From Saccoglossus kowalevskii (taxonomy: Eukaryota > Hemichordata > Enteropneusta > Harrimaniidae), in contig NW_003122912.1 in the NCBI RefSeq assembly GCF_000003605.2, positions 326,982 through 377,032 on the forward strand: a DNA stretch of 50,051 nt, in the 5' to 3' direction. Shown piece by piece: positions 1 to 24,318 of the stretch. The translations under genes were made by a program, and so were the position numbers. The number at the start of each line of letters is the position of its first letter. Positions within the stretch are counted from its first letter, which is position 1. The notes beneath the pieces were generated by a model. That model did not search any database. It was not told the DNA's origin and saw only the letters and a list, made by a program, of their open reading frames with translations.

Positions 1-19
1 AAAAAAAAAAAATTGCATG

Positions 20-145
20 TACTGTAGAATACTTTATTTTCGCATTCAACTCATCAAAAATCAGTGCAAATAAATTCCATACAAAACACCCAAAAAGCTT
101 TTTCAGCGAAAATTAATTCCAGCTAAAATAAAGTATTTCACAGTA
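20..145 (+). mobile_element. MITE family A, internally deleted copy (A1)
   Basis: It starts TACTGTAGAATACTTTATTT and ends with the inverted counterpart (AATAAAGTATTTCACAGTA). It keeps the CTCATCAAAAATCAG and TTCAGCGAAAATTAATTCC blocks of the family but lacks about 85 bp of the middle. TA at each end fits a TA target duplication. Confidence 0.7.
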
Positions 146-963
146 TATGAAGATGCACTGCTCCAGGAGAATCACATGTTGTTTTGAGCGTTGATAATGT
201 GTTCATAGTTCATTTCTGTTTCCCATTGATACAGATAGTAACTGTAGATGTAAATATTAAAAATATGTTCATCCCACTGGACTGTGTTACACTCATCACC
301 TATGGTGGTCTGCTCGTATTTCTTCAACCTATGTAATAACCATAGTGAAACTAATGTAGTCTTGCCAGTGATTACGTTCTTGTACTTGTGTTAGATCAAG
401 CAGTCGCGGGTGTACAAAACGCTAAATTGTTTAAAAAGTACTATTTTTGCAATAATGGTAGATGGTGATGGTAAATTTAATTATTCTGATTTTTAAAATT
501 ACTGGTGTCCTGCAAATCTTTAAATCGAATACAAAATACAAGAAATAAAAAATGGGTCTGTATTGATGATGGTTAACTAGCGAGTGGAATTGCTGTTTTC
601 CCCTCAATACATTTCTCACTTTTATAGCCTTGTGACAGATTCACTCATAAAATTTGCAAGATGATTACTACGTTTTTATTGAACTTCCACTCAAAGGTCA
701 ATAATGTGCATTGGTCGATGTCTCAGGTAAACACACTGGGATACATGGGCTATTCATGTACGACTCGACCAACAAAGTTTCTACACATTTTAACAGAAGC
801 TTATTACCCATCCAATACTAAGCCACATCTTGGCCTCCCTGCAGATAAAGACTATAGCTTAAAATTGTATTTATAGTCTAGTATCCAGGTCAGATGATGA
901 TGACATGTCAATGTGGTGTTAGTAAAGAATGAATGTCATCTAAATACCACTGAACTAGGTACA

Positions 964-1131
964 TACTGTACATTTTCCGCTGAAGGAATGATTCAGTGAA
1001 AATAAAATTCAGCGAATATACCTTTTTTCCTATATTTTACATTCAACTCATCAAAAATCAGCGAAAATATATTCCACACAAAAGACCCAAAAAGTCGCTT
1101 CAGCAAAAATTAATTCCAGTATTTTACAGTA
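964..1131 (+). mobile_element. MITE family A, diverged copy (A2)
   Basis: TACTGTACATTTTCCGCTG through TTTTACAGTA, containing the family blocks CCGCTGAAGGAATGATTC and CTCATCAAAAATCAGCG. The termini are eroded compared with A4, A5 and A7, so this looks like an older insertion. Confidence 0.6.
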
Positions 1132-2582
1132 GGCGATCTTGAATAGTTTTTAGTTGAAATCTGTGACTATTAAATATCTAATTTCCATAATTATATCTAC
1201 AGAAGGCCTAAGGGTGTAAATCTGCTTTACATAAATTAGCACATATCGAAAACCTCTCATCAGATTTCACTGAAACTTGATACATAGATGTTTGGCTTAG
1301 TCCACAAACCTAATTAGCTTTGGATAAACTCAGTACCAGTACATAGGTGATCGGAGGTAATAATACATATACGATGAAATCAAATATTAATTATCTAATT
1401 TACATTTATAGAATTCAATAATCCAGGGATATCTCAAGAATCTGTGGATCAGATTGCTTTCAAAGCCTGAATCTATATTAGACAACAGGCTTCTTGTTTG
1501 ATAGGATAGTATTAAATTTGTTACTAATTTTAAATATTTCTTGTATCCATGCCTCCAAAACCCCTTGATTTCTCAGTTTGTGGAGTGTTTTATTTGTCAT
1601 ACAGAGAGAAACAAGTTATTATATAAAATCTGGTAATGTTAATAAGGGGCATGCTTTTCGAAAGCAATGGAAATGGTATAATATATGACCCAAAATACAA
1701 ATAAAATAGAAACAATGCTATGGGGGAAATCCCAAAATCATTAAGTCGTACTGTGGTGGTGGCGTCATCGTTTGTGTACTCCAAATTATTTCTTATTTTT
1801 AAATTGTCTAGTCATATGGAAAAACTTTGCAACATTTCAGGAAATGTTTGAGCAATCGGTAAAGTTGTATTATCGGCATAAATGCTGATCATTGCACCAT
1901 TTATCCAGTTATTGTCTTACTTGATATTTGACTCTGATGCAGTAACAACATGGAATCTAATGGCTACAAAGAAAACAACTTGAAAGTACAGCATGCATTT
2001 CAGACTAATTTTACTGGAAAATGCTTTACTTTCAATATTGATTTTTATCATCAAATTGGGAGTTCCTCAGTGTGATTTGATTACTTGAAATAGAAAATAG
2101 TTTTAGAATATTCTGAGTTAAGAATGTAGAGAGCCGATTTCTGTTTCAACTTGACCAACTCCTGACTTTTCAAAACTGATTGGCAGACGCCTTGTGGCTG
2201 TATTTAATACTAACATAGCATATCACATATCTTGGAGAGGCGATGATTTACAGTGATACAGAGGGTTCTGTGGGTGTGTTTATACACAGGGCCAGGTTTT
2301 ATACTAGCTTACATCTAGCATACTCACATATGCTATTGATTACAATGAAAGTGGTTGCATATCAAGTTTTTAATATGGGTCATGTTGTTTCTGTATCATC
2401 TAGTGTTGCAACAGAATGAGTCTCAGAATCAGGTCCTACAAAGGTGATTGTCACTTCAAAAGTTGTTGCATATATAGAATGCATAATAAATAAAATGTTT
2501 TTTTTTAATGCTTTCAAATAGCAGGAGAATTTTTTCAAATGCTTGAATTTTTACTGAGATTATGATATTTTTCTTTTTCCAG
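1132..2582. other. Upstream noncoding stretch
   Basis: AT-rich sequence with no convincing gene. Around 1190-1480 there are words such as TAATTATCTAATTTACATTT and CACTGAAACTTGATACATAG that recall the repeat-like segment at about 11700-12000 (TTAATTACCTAATTTGCATA), suggesting old repeat material. Confidence 0.4.
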
Positions 2583-2631
2583 TGTAAAACATATATCAGA
2601 CAGAGTACACACATGTGCACATAGCAAAAAG
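2583..2631 (+). other. Candidate 49-nt 5' UTR exon of the KLF gene
   Basis: A pyrimidine-rich tract ending in TTTTTCCAG (to 2582) and a strong donor AAG|GTAAGT (GT at 2632) enclose 49 nt. The fragment has a short ATG-TGC-ACA-TAG mini-ORF and otherwise no coding potential, so it fits a noncoding 5' leader exon about 1.4 kb upstream of the first KLF coding exon. The splice sites are seen directly. The link to KLF is inference from position and strand. Confidence 0.35.
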
Positions 2632-3346
2632 GTAAGTATTTGTCTATTACAATTTTCACAGCGATTGTTTATGATCATTTTTTTTGTGTGGCAGGATAAC
2701 CTTTCATTCACTAGGATTTTGTGATGATTTGGGGATAAATCGTAGATAATCTGAAAATGCTTTTTTGCCATAAATACTAGCTTCTTTCTAATTTTTTCAT
2801 TGCACTTGAAACAATAATTCTGGTTGGCTGGTGCTTCAAAGAACAACCCTGAATTGATGACCCACAAACTTTTACACACCGTTAGCATAAATAGTGCAAT
2901 TTCCTGACAACTCTCTTAAAAATTGTAGACTCAATATTATTGAATTTATATGGGGGAAAAACATGATTGCTAATTTTGTTGATTGCGCATGGCTCTTAAA
3001 TGATTGTAGAATGCATTGACAATGTCAAAGAGAAAGTGTTGAAATAGACACATGGTGGAGTATTTACATTCCATTGTACATATGGTCTGTCTCAGTCAAT
3101 GCAGCTATGCAGTTGAACTGCAGACCAGTATCCACTTGAGTAAAATCAGTTAAGACCTGGGATTAGAATTGTCATCACATATATAAAAGGTGTTTCATAT
3201 TATCATTATCAGAGGTCACACACATAAAACAATGCAAGTGAAAGTCACTGTAGTCTTGTGGTTTGTTGGATCTCTATGTGTGATGTATGTGTTGTTCTGC
3301 TTATAGTATTTATGTGTGCTCTGGTGCCTGTAAGGTTAATGCCATG

Positions 3347-3643
3347 TGACCTTCCGTCTCTGGGTGACATACAGCAGCACAGCTTCTGTCAACTGCAATT
3401 GGAATACAAATGTCATCTCTTCATCTTGTGGGAGATTCCATTAGGTATGAGGGGTGACCTTCTGTCACTGGGTGATATATGGCAGCACAGCTCACATGGA
3501 TTGGAATACAAATGTCATCTCTCTAATTGAGTGGGAGATTTCATGTGTTGTGAGGAGTAGCTTTCTGTCACTGGTTAATACATGGCAGCACAATAACTGG
3601 CATACAAATGTCAACTTTCGAAATGATCCCATTGGTTGTTAGG
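3347..3643 (+). repeat. Three degenerate tandem copies of a ~100-bp unit
   Basis: Copies start near 3347, 3452 and 3557, with GTGACCTTCTGTCACTGGGT, GGCAGCACAG, GGAATACAAATGTCATCTC and GTGGGAGATT recurring in order. The short open frames here run across the repeats and are not convincing genes. Confidence 0.6.
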
Positions 3644-4082
3644 TGTGGATATCTGCCATAGTGCAGGGTGGAAGGTGCCAAAATTAGCATTCACTGCAAA
3701 TACAAGAAAATATATTGTGTCATCAATATAATGGTAGGACAGGAAGATGTAATATGCAATGTTTTATTTTGTTCGACTGATGTTGTGTTAAAATTGCCTA
3801 CAACCATAACTGCTAACTATACATGCAGTGCATTTTACCACCCAAAATATATCTGACGTCCAGTACTCCATCAGTCAATCAAATATCAATTTAATTAGCA
3901 AAACTACACCTTAACCTTATTCACCCAAAGAATGAATCTGCCAGTGATGTTGGCCTCTTCTTTCAGTCTGTAGCTTCCATGCATCTAAGTTAGGGGGTCG
4001 ATATCATATGTAAGATTTGAACTCCAGAGCTAGCTCTCACTTCAGTACTTCATCTGTTTGATTGCAGCAGTGTGGCGTTATT

Positions 4083-14362
<10,280 letters not shown>

Positions 14363-16502
14363 AAAAGAGATGAATTATGGTAACTTCCATGTTTATCAAT
14401 TTCACGCTGTTATTTTCCCAACATTCCCACCATCTCCTTTGTTCAAACTTCCTAAAACTGGTACATGCCACCATGTAAATTTGGACTGTTCCATTCCATT
14501 TAATAGGGGTTGGATGGCTCTGATAGTGTATTTCGTTGTATTGTATTTACATGTAGCAGATTATTTTGGTATCTTAAATTTAAAAAGTTTTAGAATACAC
14601 CCAATCAGGTGCCAAATTACTATAAAAAAATAGGTGTATTTTTAAAGTAAGTGATGAGTTTGCTTCTTAAAATTGAGGATTTAACATCATGAATTGCTCA
14701 TGTGACCAAAAGAAAAGACTGCACCTCATTGAAGAATAGAAGTGAGTCTTCTCCCAACAAATCAGTTTATTAAACTAGATCACTGTTTACTCTCTTTATA
14801 GACTGGTTTCAAAAACAGTGCTTGTAGCCGATAAATGAATGATTCACGTTAGTGCAGAAATTGACCATGTAGCAAATGTTATACAAGGAAGATTTAAAAA
14901 AAAACAAAAAACACAGAATCCATCCTGAACTAGGAGATTTTGCTGTTTAATTGCACACTTCATGATACCTATACAAAGCATTGTATACATCTTGAAAAAA
15001 TGCTGTTTTAAAGCCGGTCTATAGAGAGACTGGAAAAAGCAATCCAGTCGTCTTAATGATATTTTTCTGTCTTCCGAAATCAAAAGGATATTACTGTCAT
15101 CCAAATATTGGTTGGATTTTCTGATCCTTTCACAAATTAGTTGTACCATGTGCTAATGAAAAAAATTTAACACTGTGAACAACTTTTGTAATCTTTCTCA
15201 GACTATACCCACATTATTATTATTTTTTCAAATAGTTTGATTCTTAAGACACAAGGCATTCGTTTATCCAAAATTACCAAGGCATATACATAGTATTCAA
15301 AGGGTATTGTGCTTTTGCATTGATCACTGGTCAGTATATCAGTCTCCGCTCTTTTAAATTTTTGTTTCTCTTGACACAATTTAGATTTGCTCTAAAACAA
15401 AAATTCTTGAGTGAATTTAACTGAAGGAAATGAGAAATCTATCGCTATAGATTATTATCTCTAAAATTGTCCTCTGTAACCTCATGTGTGAATTATCTAA
15501 GGTTGGAGTGGGTCACATGTCCAGCTTATATAGTGATGCTATCAGCACCTTTCAGTTTCACTTGTGTAGGTTGCTATGGTTACTCCCAATGATGCATAGA
15601 GGAACACACTTTAACTCCATGTATAAGCACAGCATTGTGTGTTCTGGTTCAAATATATGGAATGGATGGTTTGCCAAATGTCTTTATAGTTGAAATACCA
15701 TCTGACTATCCCCTCCACACTATGTATTTGTCCGTCAAGTTAAAGCAATGTACACCGTGTGAAGGTTTACAATTTTGGACAATGAGACGGATCCTATTGC
15801 ATTTATTGCACTGATTAGTTTCGTTAAAAAGCAGCTGTATTCTAATAAAATTAACGAGAATGCACAAGTCAGAAAACATTCCCTTTGTACATGTACATCG
15901 TAAGTTACATTCCCTGCCTGTCTAAATAGTGATGTATGCTAAAACAATATCTTCCTAACTGACATGACAATATTATATAGTATATTGAACAGCATGCATA
16001 CTCGCATGACAAATGACATGATCGTGTCAAAACTGCAAATAATATGGTGTCAACTGATGCCGTTGGAAGACACAGGACTTCTTCTTCGACATGGTTTGAT
16101 GAAAAGATCATTTTGCAGTTCAGCAAGTGAAAATAATCTTTATTTTTTAATATTTTTAGATATATTTGAAATAATATTGTAGAAAAATAAGCATGGTCTG
16201 AAAAATTCACTAGTCTTTTTTTGTATTCATTCAAGGAAACCCTTTATTTTTAAAAAATTTTAGTAATCAAGAAATCCTGTCTTTGAAATCTAACTTCTTG
16301 TCTGAAAAGGTCATGAAAGCTGTTATAGTATTTATAATCTGGTTTGTTCCTTCATAATTTATTTTATCTGAGTTAAATTGAATAATCTTTGCTCTGTTGC
16401 ACCATCAATAATGTGACAATTGTTAATGCTCTTGTTGTACAAGATTTGTCTTCAACTCACCACTACAGAACTTTTGAAAAGTATGACCGGATTTTATATT
16501 CG

Positions 16503-16648
16503 CAAAGCGAGAGGGTCGTTACGGGAATTGAGTCCCAAGCGTGGATAACAACACACGCTAAAAACGCAAAGGCTCATGGGTAGACGCTTGTTTATAAACA
16601 ATAACTGGCCATCTGGCGCATGTGCAGGTGACTACTCCCCCGCTTTAA
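16503..16648 (+). mobile_element. Dispersed element D in the KLF 3' UTR region (D3)
   Basis: GGGAATTGAGTCCCAAGC, AACACACGCTAAAAACGC, AAAGGCTCATGGGTAGACGC and CCCGCTTTAA match the other copies. It keeps the AAAGCGAGAGGGTCGTTA left end that D2 has lost. An apparent open frame over it reflects the element, not a gene. Confidence 0.65.
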
Positions 16649-17625
16649 GATTCATTTTTGACTGTGCAGTACATGTTTTTTATGCAGCCCAACATAGAAG
16701 TATGACTAGTGAATTCGTCAGTCCCTGCAATTCGGCTGTGCAATATCATGTTAAAAAAAAAAATATTCAAAAAAATTTCTTAGCTAAACAACAACTTTCA
16801 AAACGACCATATTTTTTTGGTTGTATGTCTTCTAGTATTTGTGACTCTGTTCATTACATTGTCTTACTTTTAACAAACTAAAGCAATACAAGTATTTTAA
16901 AAACTATATTCAGTGTTACAGTGGTAATAAAATAGTGTTGTATTTGTAGTACGCTGTTCAATTAATATGCGTGTACATGTGTGGGGGTTTTCTTTTCCCC
17001 GGTGATAAAAAGTTAGTGATGTTCTATTGCTGAATGTACAAAAGGGGATTATTTAGGCTGTTTGATGTCAGAACATCTCAATTTGTAAGTCAAAAGTTGA
17101 ATTGTTTGATAATATTAATTTAATCAAAAATATTATACACTATATTGTGTACAATTGTACTTAAATTTTAATTTACTACTTTAAGTAGTTGAAATACAAT
17201 TTGTGATTTTTGAAAGAAATGTACTTGATCATGGGTGATGGCAGGCAAATGAATATACGTGTTACAAAAGTAGTTAATTATTGCCTGGGGAAGCATGTGA
17301 CGGATGTTATGATTGGTGGATTACCTGCAATATGCAAATCTCATGACTCGTATTTGGGTATTATTCAAGTGTGGGTGCTTCTACCCCAGCTTAGACTCAA
17401 CACATTTGACAACTTAATGAAATCCCTGTCATATCTCATTGTAGTTATTTCAAAATCAACAATATTTGTGAGAATGACGACAGAGAAAGGCTCAATTGTC
17501 TTAATGTATATCTTAAAAAGATTACCGGTCTCAGTATTTAGTGAAATTACATTTTTCAGCAAATTTCTTTTCACCTGTTTGAAACTATACTTCCAAATAT
17601 TCTAATCTATGTTAAAATATAATCA

Positions 17626-17691
17626 AATAAATTAGCCATTCTGAGTGTTATTTTTAAAGTTGTGTTGTAATAATGTAAAGTTTTTAATAAA
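17626..17691 (+). terminator. Candidate poly(A) signals
   Basis: Two AATAAA hexamers (17626-17631 and 17686-17691) lie 60 bp apart, the second followed by T/G-rich sequence. Earlier candidates at 15844 and 16926 could define shorter transcripts. Confidence 0.35.
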
Positions 17692-18117
17692 AAAAATAAT
17701 GTTTGTCTTGTTCATTCCCTCTTTGTGCTAATGTTATAAAGTGTTCCAGCTTCATTATTAATTTACAAATGCATTCTAAAGTAGCCAGTGATCTCATTCC
17801 TTCAATCATTGTTCAAATGGAATGCTTATAAAAACAAATTATTCCACGACCTCAATGTGCCACAACTGAAGTATTTTTTGAAACCTGAATTATAAATTTT
17901 AATGTTTGGTTGTAAATCAAACCAATGGATGGTCTATTTCAAAAGTATTATGATTTTCCGACATAGCCGTAAAGTCGTGTCATTTAAAACCTCAGCAAGA
18001 AAGATCTGTATTACCGTGTTTGCTATTTAAAAGTGCATGTATTGTATGCTGGATCATTGAAAATACAACTTATTTTGACCTTTGGTGCATGTACTACTAA
18101 TAGAGCAATTACTGTAA

Positions 18118-18319
18118 TACTGCAGAATACTTTATTTTCGCTTGGAATTTATTTTTGCTGAAGGGATATTCCGTGAAAATAAAATATAGCTAATATACTT
18201 TTCTTCCTATATTTCACATTAAACTCATCAAAAATCAGTAAAAATAAATTCCATACAAAACGCCCAAATAGCCTTTTCAGCGAAAATTAATTCTAGCAAA
18301 AATAAAGTATTCTACAGTA
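18118..18319 (+). mobile_element. MITE family A, near full-length copy (A4)
   Basis: TACTGCAGAATACTTTATTT to AAGTATTCTACAGTA, with long inverted termini (GAATACTTTATTTTCGCTTG against its complement) and the same interior as A7. It lies just beyond the proposed KLF 3' end. TA flanks both ends. Confidence 0.75.
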
Positions 18320-19430
18320 CTTAGCCGAGATATGGTCAATGGTTGCTTTGGAAGATAGACAGAAATGGATTCATATTCATCAATGTATTTTACAGCTGAA
18401 CTTCATAATCAGGGGGCTGCTGCCACAATTTTGTTTCTTCCTCTTAAAACTGCCATTCTTAATGCTTTTCTTCTATTCATGGAATTATTGTCTTCGATTC
18501 CTTGTGTGTAATTAACAAGGTGTGTATTTTTAATTGACTAAAATCATATTGTGCCATGTTTTTTTTTTATCCAGAGCATTAATAAAATTATGTATTTCTT
18601 TTGAAATACAGTTTTAAAAAAAATTGATTCGGATGAGAAAAAACTCTTCAGTATTTAGACCAATCAATGTCACAAGTGAATAGCGCCCTCATACAGTTTT
18701 GGGGGAAATTATGCTGCTGTTTACTCATTTCAAACATTATGTAAACATTCCAGGATTGTATTATATGTGCAAATTGTGTAATCTCTCAAGATCTGCTTGA
18801 AAAGTTTTCTCTCATCTGTTTACTGTATTTTTTTTCATATTGTAATTTGTAATATCAGGCCATTGCAAAACACTATGCCTTCCCACCACTGCTTGAAGTG
18901 GACATGAGAAGATAAGGCAACAAATAAACATACATTGGAGTGACCGATAATGTTCTCCCTGCGCCATGCGATTCTGAATGAGGAAAGTTTCACTTTTGTA
19001 ATGAAACATAATTTTGCTCCAATGTGAATTTTTGTTGTTGACATCATGTGATGTAGCACTATCATCATACAACATGTACATATAAATAAACCGATGCATT
19101 TTTATTCAATAAAAGCTTTGAGTTATTTTTAACCAAAAATGAAAGGTGCTCACCAGGTGTGGGTGGTTATGCAATGCATCATGGGGGAAATTGACTTTTA
19201 CATGAATACATGCTGTGTACCCAGTGGATAAACGCGTTTCCAAATTGTGGATGTCAATGACTGAGTGGAGTGATTAAAGTAGAACTAGTACACGTTAGTT
19301 ATTCCACTGTACGCATGACTTGACGACACTGCATTCAGTATACCATTTACGTTGCATTGGAAACTCTTCACCACTTATTGGAATTCCTGGTATGCAAACA
19401 AAATGAAAACACAACAACGCAAAGACTGCC

Positions 19431-19646
19431 ATTCGAATACAAGTACGACCACGTACAGATAAAACATATGACAGGAATGTTTCAATTTCACCTACATTGT
19501 CGCTCCCGGGGGGGGACATTTTCTATTATGACAACATAGTCTGTTATTCAAATAAAAGTCCGACCACATACAGATAAACACATATGACAAGAATGTTTCA
19601 ATTTCACTTGCATTGTCGCTCTCGGAGGACATTCTTTCTTATGATG
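19431..19646 (+). repeat. Two-copy tandem duplication (~115 bp)
   Basis: ATTCGAATACAAGTACGACC...CAGATAAAACATATGACAGG...GTTTCAATTTCACC...CATTGTCGCTC in 19431-19535 recurs at 19546-19646 with scattered changes. This is a recent local duplication. Confidence 0.7.
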
Positions 19647-22600
19647 TAATGATAAAACAATATTGTGATTGGCTTTTGGTGTGCTTCCATCATTTACGCA
19701 CAGTTTAACATGAATAGTGACATCCTTTTGTCAAGTCCACGTACAATTCATTAATACAGGCAATGCACACATTGTTCTGCTTCGTGTTGTTAATGTTTGC
19801 AGTACCATTTGCAACAAAGTTGCTAAAGAGTGAGTATGCATAATTACAAAGATGTAATCATTGAATCAAACATAATTAGATTCTGTCTCAGATTCTTTAA
19901 GTAGTTGACCCGAAGCAGGAAAATGTACAACTACTGAAACTAAGAGACTAGACCATGTAAGTATGTCCCCGGGCATGATTCCAGGCATGCATACAGTGGA
20001 ATAGTGCTGTATTTAGAAGAAGTCTTTAAACCTATCTCCCCCTTCAAGCCCTATACTTCAACAACCTGACATAGTGTTGGTACAACATTTTATACATTTT
20101 TCCATAATCTCTATTAAATCGAACCAAATGGACATAACTTTCCATTACCCACAGGTAATTGTTGAAAAAAAAATCGAGGTAAACCCAATACACTACAAGC
20201 TATTTTTGTCTCAGTATGTACAAGACCTACTAGATCACAATTAGACCAGAACCCCCCCCCCCCCTCCCTCGTTAGTTTTTACTGATCATATTTATTTGTC
20301 CGAGATTAGGGACGGTTTTTAAAATCACATGGAATGAAACTTCTGAAAAAGCTTTGTCTATAAACTTGATCTTCTGTATCTCACTAAACTGACCAAATCA
20401 GTTATCCCGTAATCTCCCAAATGGAAAAAAACATACTTATTTGCTATCTCGCAACTAAAGCCTCGTCTGTATAAACTCAGATCTCTACACTGATTGAGTC
20501 AAATGTCATCCGACAATCTACCAAACAAACAAAACACAGATCTTCACCAACAACTTCATATTTTTTTTCTCTATTATCATCTCTTTTTTCTCATTCATTG
20601 AGACTTCTTTTGTCATTAAAAAGATGGGGTTGCAATTTTAGCAACATTTTCCCCGTAACACATCCTGTATCTGAATATTAACAGATATTACATTACAAAA
20701 CTCTTATGGAAATTGATACCAGTTTCTTTTTCTCCCCGTTCATTGAACTTGCATCATTACCCCACGCTGCAGTTTTATGATAAAATTAAAGAAATCAACA
20801 CGTGCGTATTTTGGCATTTCCTCTGCCCTATTAAAGTAATGGGAATTACACGTAATAGGAAACGCACACCTGTAATGAGATATTCACAGTATTGTCTCTC
20901 CACAACAAATTGTGTGTCCCTCGGTGTAGTTGTCTACTCTGCGAGCAAATGGCAGAATTCCAAACTCAGAATATTTGGCATATACACTTTTGTTGGAAGT
21001 GCATTGGTCATTAAAAAATCTCTACTTAAAAGAACTGTTTGCGTGTCCTGGTATTTTTTTTTCTCTTCCATTCCTCAATTGTTTTGAATGAAATCATCCA
21101 TGGAATACATCTGAATGAAACCCCAGGTTACTAAACCGTGATGAAACCAACAACATGCTGCTATGTCACCCTTCTACTTAAAACTGTAAATTTAGATTTT
21201 ATTTTGGGAAGACTGTTTGCTCTGCTTTTTTTTTTTTTGTATGGTTCATGATGGATTAGTGTTAATAGATCCTCCATTCTCGTAATACCTCATCTATGTT
21301 AAAGTATGCAGTTAAAATCATTGTTTACATGTAGCGAGTTGAACCCAAATGACCTGAATGGTGTAACCCAATGTACTTTTCATTTTAATAACAGTATGAT
21401 AACATTTTTCATGGCAATTGGTCACTGCTTTCTATTTATCATCCTATAGTGTAAATTGAAATTGTACAAAAATATTTGACAAGACCTAATTTCTATTTGT
21501 CCATACTTTGGACACAAATTCCTCAGGTGTTTCACAGCTTTTATTGATTCATGGCGACAAAGATAAATCAAAACTTGCATACGTAAATTCAGACCAGATG
21601 TCATTTTAACAATAGACATTCCTCAATGATGTATTAGTATGAGCTTCAAGGCCCACTAGATCATCCCTACAATAACCCTTTCACAAAATAAACCCACACA
21701 TTTTGTTTTCAAAAAATGTGGTCAATACCTATGGGCAATGTGAAAAAATTAACGAAGAAAATTAGATAAAAACTTGAATGAAAACACACTGACAGTTAAA
21801 GGGAGGTAAGGTACCTGCAACGATACATAGGTAAATGTTAATTGGAGGGGGTGCCTCCCTCTCCCACAAATACATAACTGGCTACAGATATTCTAAAAAA
21901 ACAGCTGTCACCTCCCATTGTCCTCCCCAATACCCACCCCCATGGCACTGTAATATATGCAATGCATTGTGGGAGAAAATTTCCCATTGTATATAATGAA
22001 ACTTATCACACTGTAAACTCACTATTGAAATTATTTTTTTTTGTCTTGTGTCACCAACATATAATCTTTACTTTGGCCAAAACTTTCTTGAGGGCATTTA
22101 CGAGAACAAAAGTCACTGTGATTCCCTGTCTCAATGAATGAGAACCCCCCCCCCCACTTTGTCTAACTGAATCTTACTGATGTAATTTTGGCCTAGCACT
22201 ACAAAAACAAAACACTACATATATGTAATTCCTTCTACTCATTTGAGTAAGCTTAATTAACCTCTGTCAATTTAAATCTTCTAATAAGTCATTACAACAT
22301 TTACAATCTACTCAATGGATTAAAAAACACAACCTAAACGTGCTGCACCTGCCTACACATCCATCTACACTTGCATAGTCTATTTTATGGATTCTTACAT
22401 CATCTCAGTGTTAGCCAGTCATTTAAGTTTGAGGGCGCTTTACAAATCATGTTTGATCAATAACCCAGTTCATTAAAGGCTTGTGTGCTATTTCACAGTA
22501 TCAGGGGTCAAAATAAAAATAAAAAATCCCTGGTTGTCCAGCCAACCATTCTGACAAACTGGCTGTCAAATGAAAATGTAGTTGTCCAATAATTTTTAGT

Positions 22601-24318
22601 TATTTTTAATGTAAACAAATACTATGAACTACTGGTCTACTAGTATATCTACAGAAGCAAAGTGGCAACGCATAAAACTTAACTTTTTTCCAGCAAAATA
22701 ATAATACTGCACTATACTACAAATATTGTGATTACTTTTTAATAATTGTATGGTAATAATACTTTATTGCATTTTTAGAAATAACATTTCTATCAGAGTA
22801 CTGCAATGAAGTGTTATAACCAAATATAAAAACAAAAACAGCTTAAATGTTATATGAATATTTTTTAATCTCATTGTATTATCTTCAGATTTACAGATCA
22901 TTAGGTACATTTGGCAAATTCAGTCGAGTACATGTATACCCTTGGTAGATCAACTCTGAAATCATGACAAAATAAACAGGTTTTTTTCTCTCAAAAATTA
23001 CACCACCTTTTTATAAACCTTATTTCTTGCAAAAACATTATAGCTGACAATTGTCTCTATGGCCAAATTAAGCTCCAAGTTGTTTCGTAAAACCATAATT
23101 AAAAAGTTCAATCTTGCAGAGTGCAGTCTAGGTAGCTGCCACAATTGCTAACACACCTAATATAATACATGTCATGACACATTAATATTGAGTCCTATAA
23201 CTAAATGACTTTTAACTACACTACCACAAAAGTACATAATAGAGACACGATTTTTTTCCCCTAATAGTCAATTATACAACATAATATCGCATGTATGGTA
23301 TTACCAGCTTGTGCGTCATTGTTCACAGATATATATTTGCATAAGTTTGCGCTATCTGTGCAGCTTTGTGTTTGTGTCATCACGCCGTGAAGTACTATGA
23401 CGTAAATACCACCTTGTTCTACTCTGTGTCTCCTCATGTTTTTTTTTTTTCGTTATCTTTTGTTTTTTGTTCAAATACTTCGTCCATTCACCTTCCAGTA
23501 CAACCCGGATTAACAAAGTATAGCATTTTTTAATCAAGGTCAACTAAAGATCTCCTTAATTCTTCGTACATTTAACTAGATGCATCTTAATTATCCCAGC
23601 AAAATTCAGTAAATTGTCATGTAAGAAATAAAAGAGTTCATATTAACTGAATTCTGTGATCAAACTAACAGTTTTTTGATTGTCCTCTCCCTTCCATTCC
23701 ACAGACTGAAAGATAGGGAGTCTAAGACCACCCAGCCATCTGATTTATATGATGGATCTACCTGTACTTTTCTATGTGATTACATACTTGAATGAATAAT
23801 ATCTCCATTGAGCAAATGGTTTTAAAAATAAATATGCAATACTGAATGTACCGTATGTCACTGCCAGTAAATTTACACAATGTGTGTCAATATTTGTACT
23901 TTTTATAGTGATGACCTAAATGCAATGGTTATTAGGTCAACTTTTTTTGTTAAGTTAACATAGACTATGCTTGTCACAATGTGTTGTGTAACACACAATG
24001 TTAACACAGGATACAACAAACATGGACTGCACAACAAACACTACAGTTTAAAGCGGCACAGTTTAATTGTTGTGTTCGATATGGGTCCCATGTGACAATG
24101 TTTTCAGCAAACATAAAATATTTTGTTTACATGGGATTCAACAAACTCACTGTGGGAGAAACACTTAAATAAAATTTTCGTATTTAAAAATGCAACGTTT
24201 ACAAGCAAAATTTTCAGGATTACAATGAATTTCTTTGTAATTAACCGAAAGCAAACTTGGTTCTTGAATAGCTGCATCTAAAATTGATTTGACAGGAAGT
24301 TTAAAACTTTAGCCAATA

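Larger units (their letters stand above)
14363..17710 (+). other. KLF 3' UTR (end uncertain)
   Basis: This AT-rich sequence follows the KLF stop codon and lacks convincing coding frames. AATAAA hexamers occur at 15844, 16926, 17626 and 17686. The last is followed by a T/G-rich stretch (GTTTGTCTTGTT), and 16926 is followed by GT-rich sequence, so several alternative poly(A) sites are possible. A family D transposon copy (16503-16648) lies inside and may contribute to long transcripts. Long 3' UTRs are common for KLF genes. The extent here is inference. Confidence 0.4.

Noticed and set aside
2535-2888. Cys-rich 117-codon minus-strand frame
   Set aside because: The cysteines do not form a known zinc-binding spacing, an overlapping minus-strand frame is also open, and the proposed splice sites at 2582/2632 lie on the other strand. 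I regard it as chance.
16389-16881. Two short plus-strand frames after KLF
   Set aside because: They run across element D3 and into AT-rich UTR sequence with no recognisable domain.
17210-17605. 131-codon plus-strand frame
   Set aside because: The longest open frame in the window but hydrophobic and AT-driven, with an open frame on the opposite strand too. It lies within the probable KLF 3' UTR and has no family motif.
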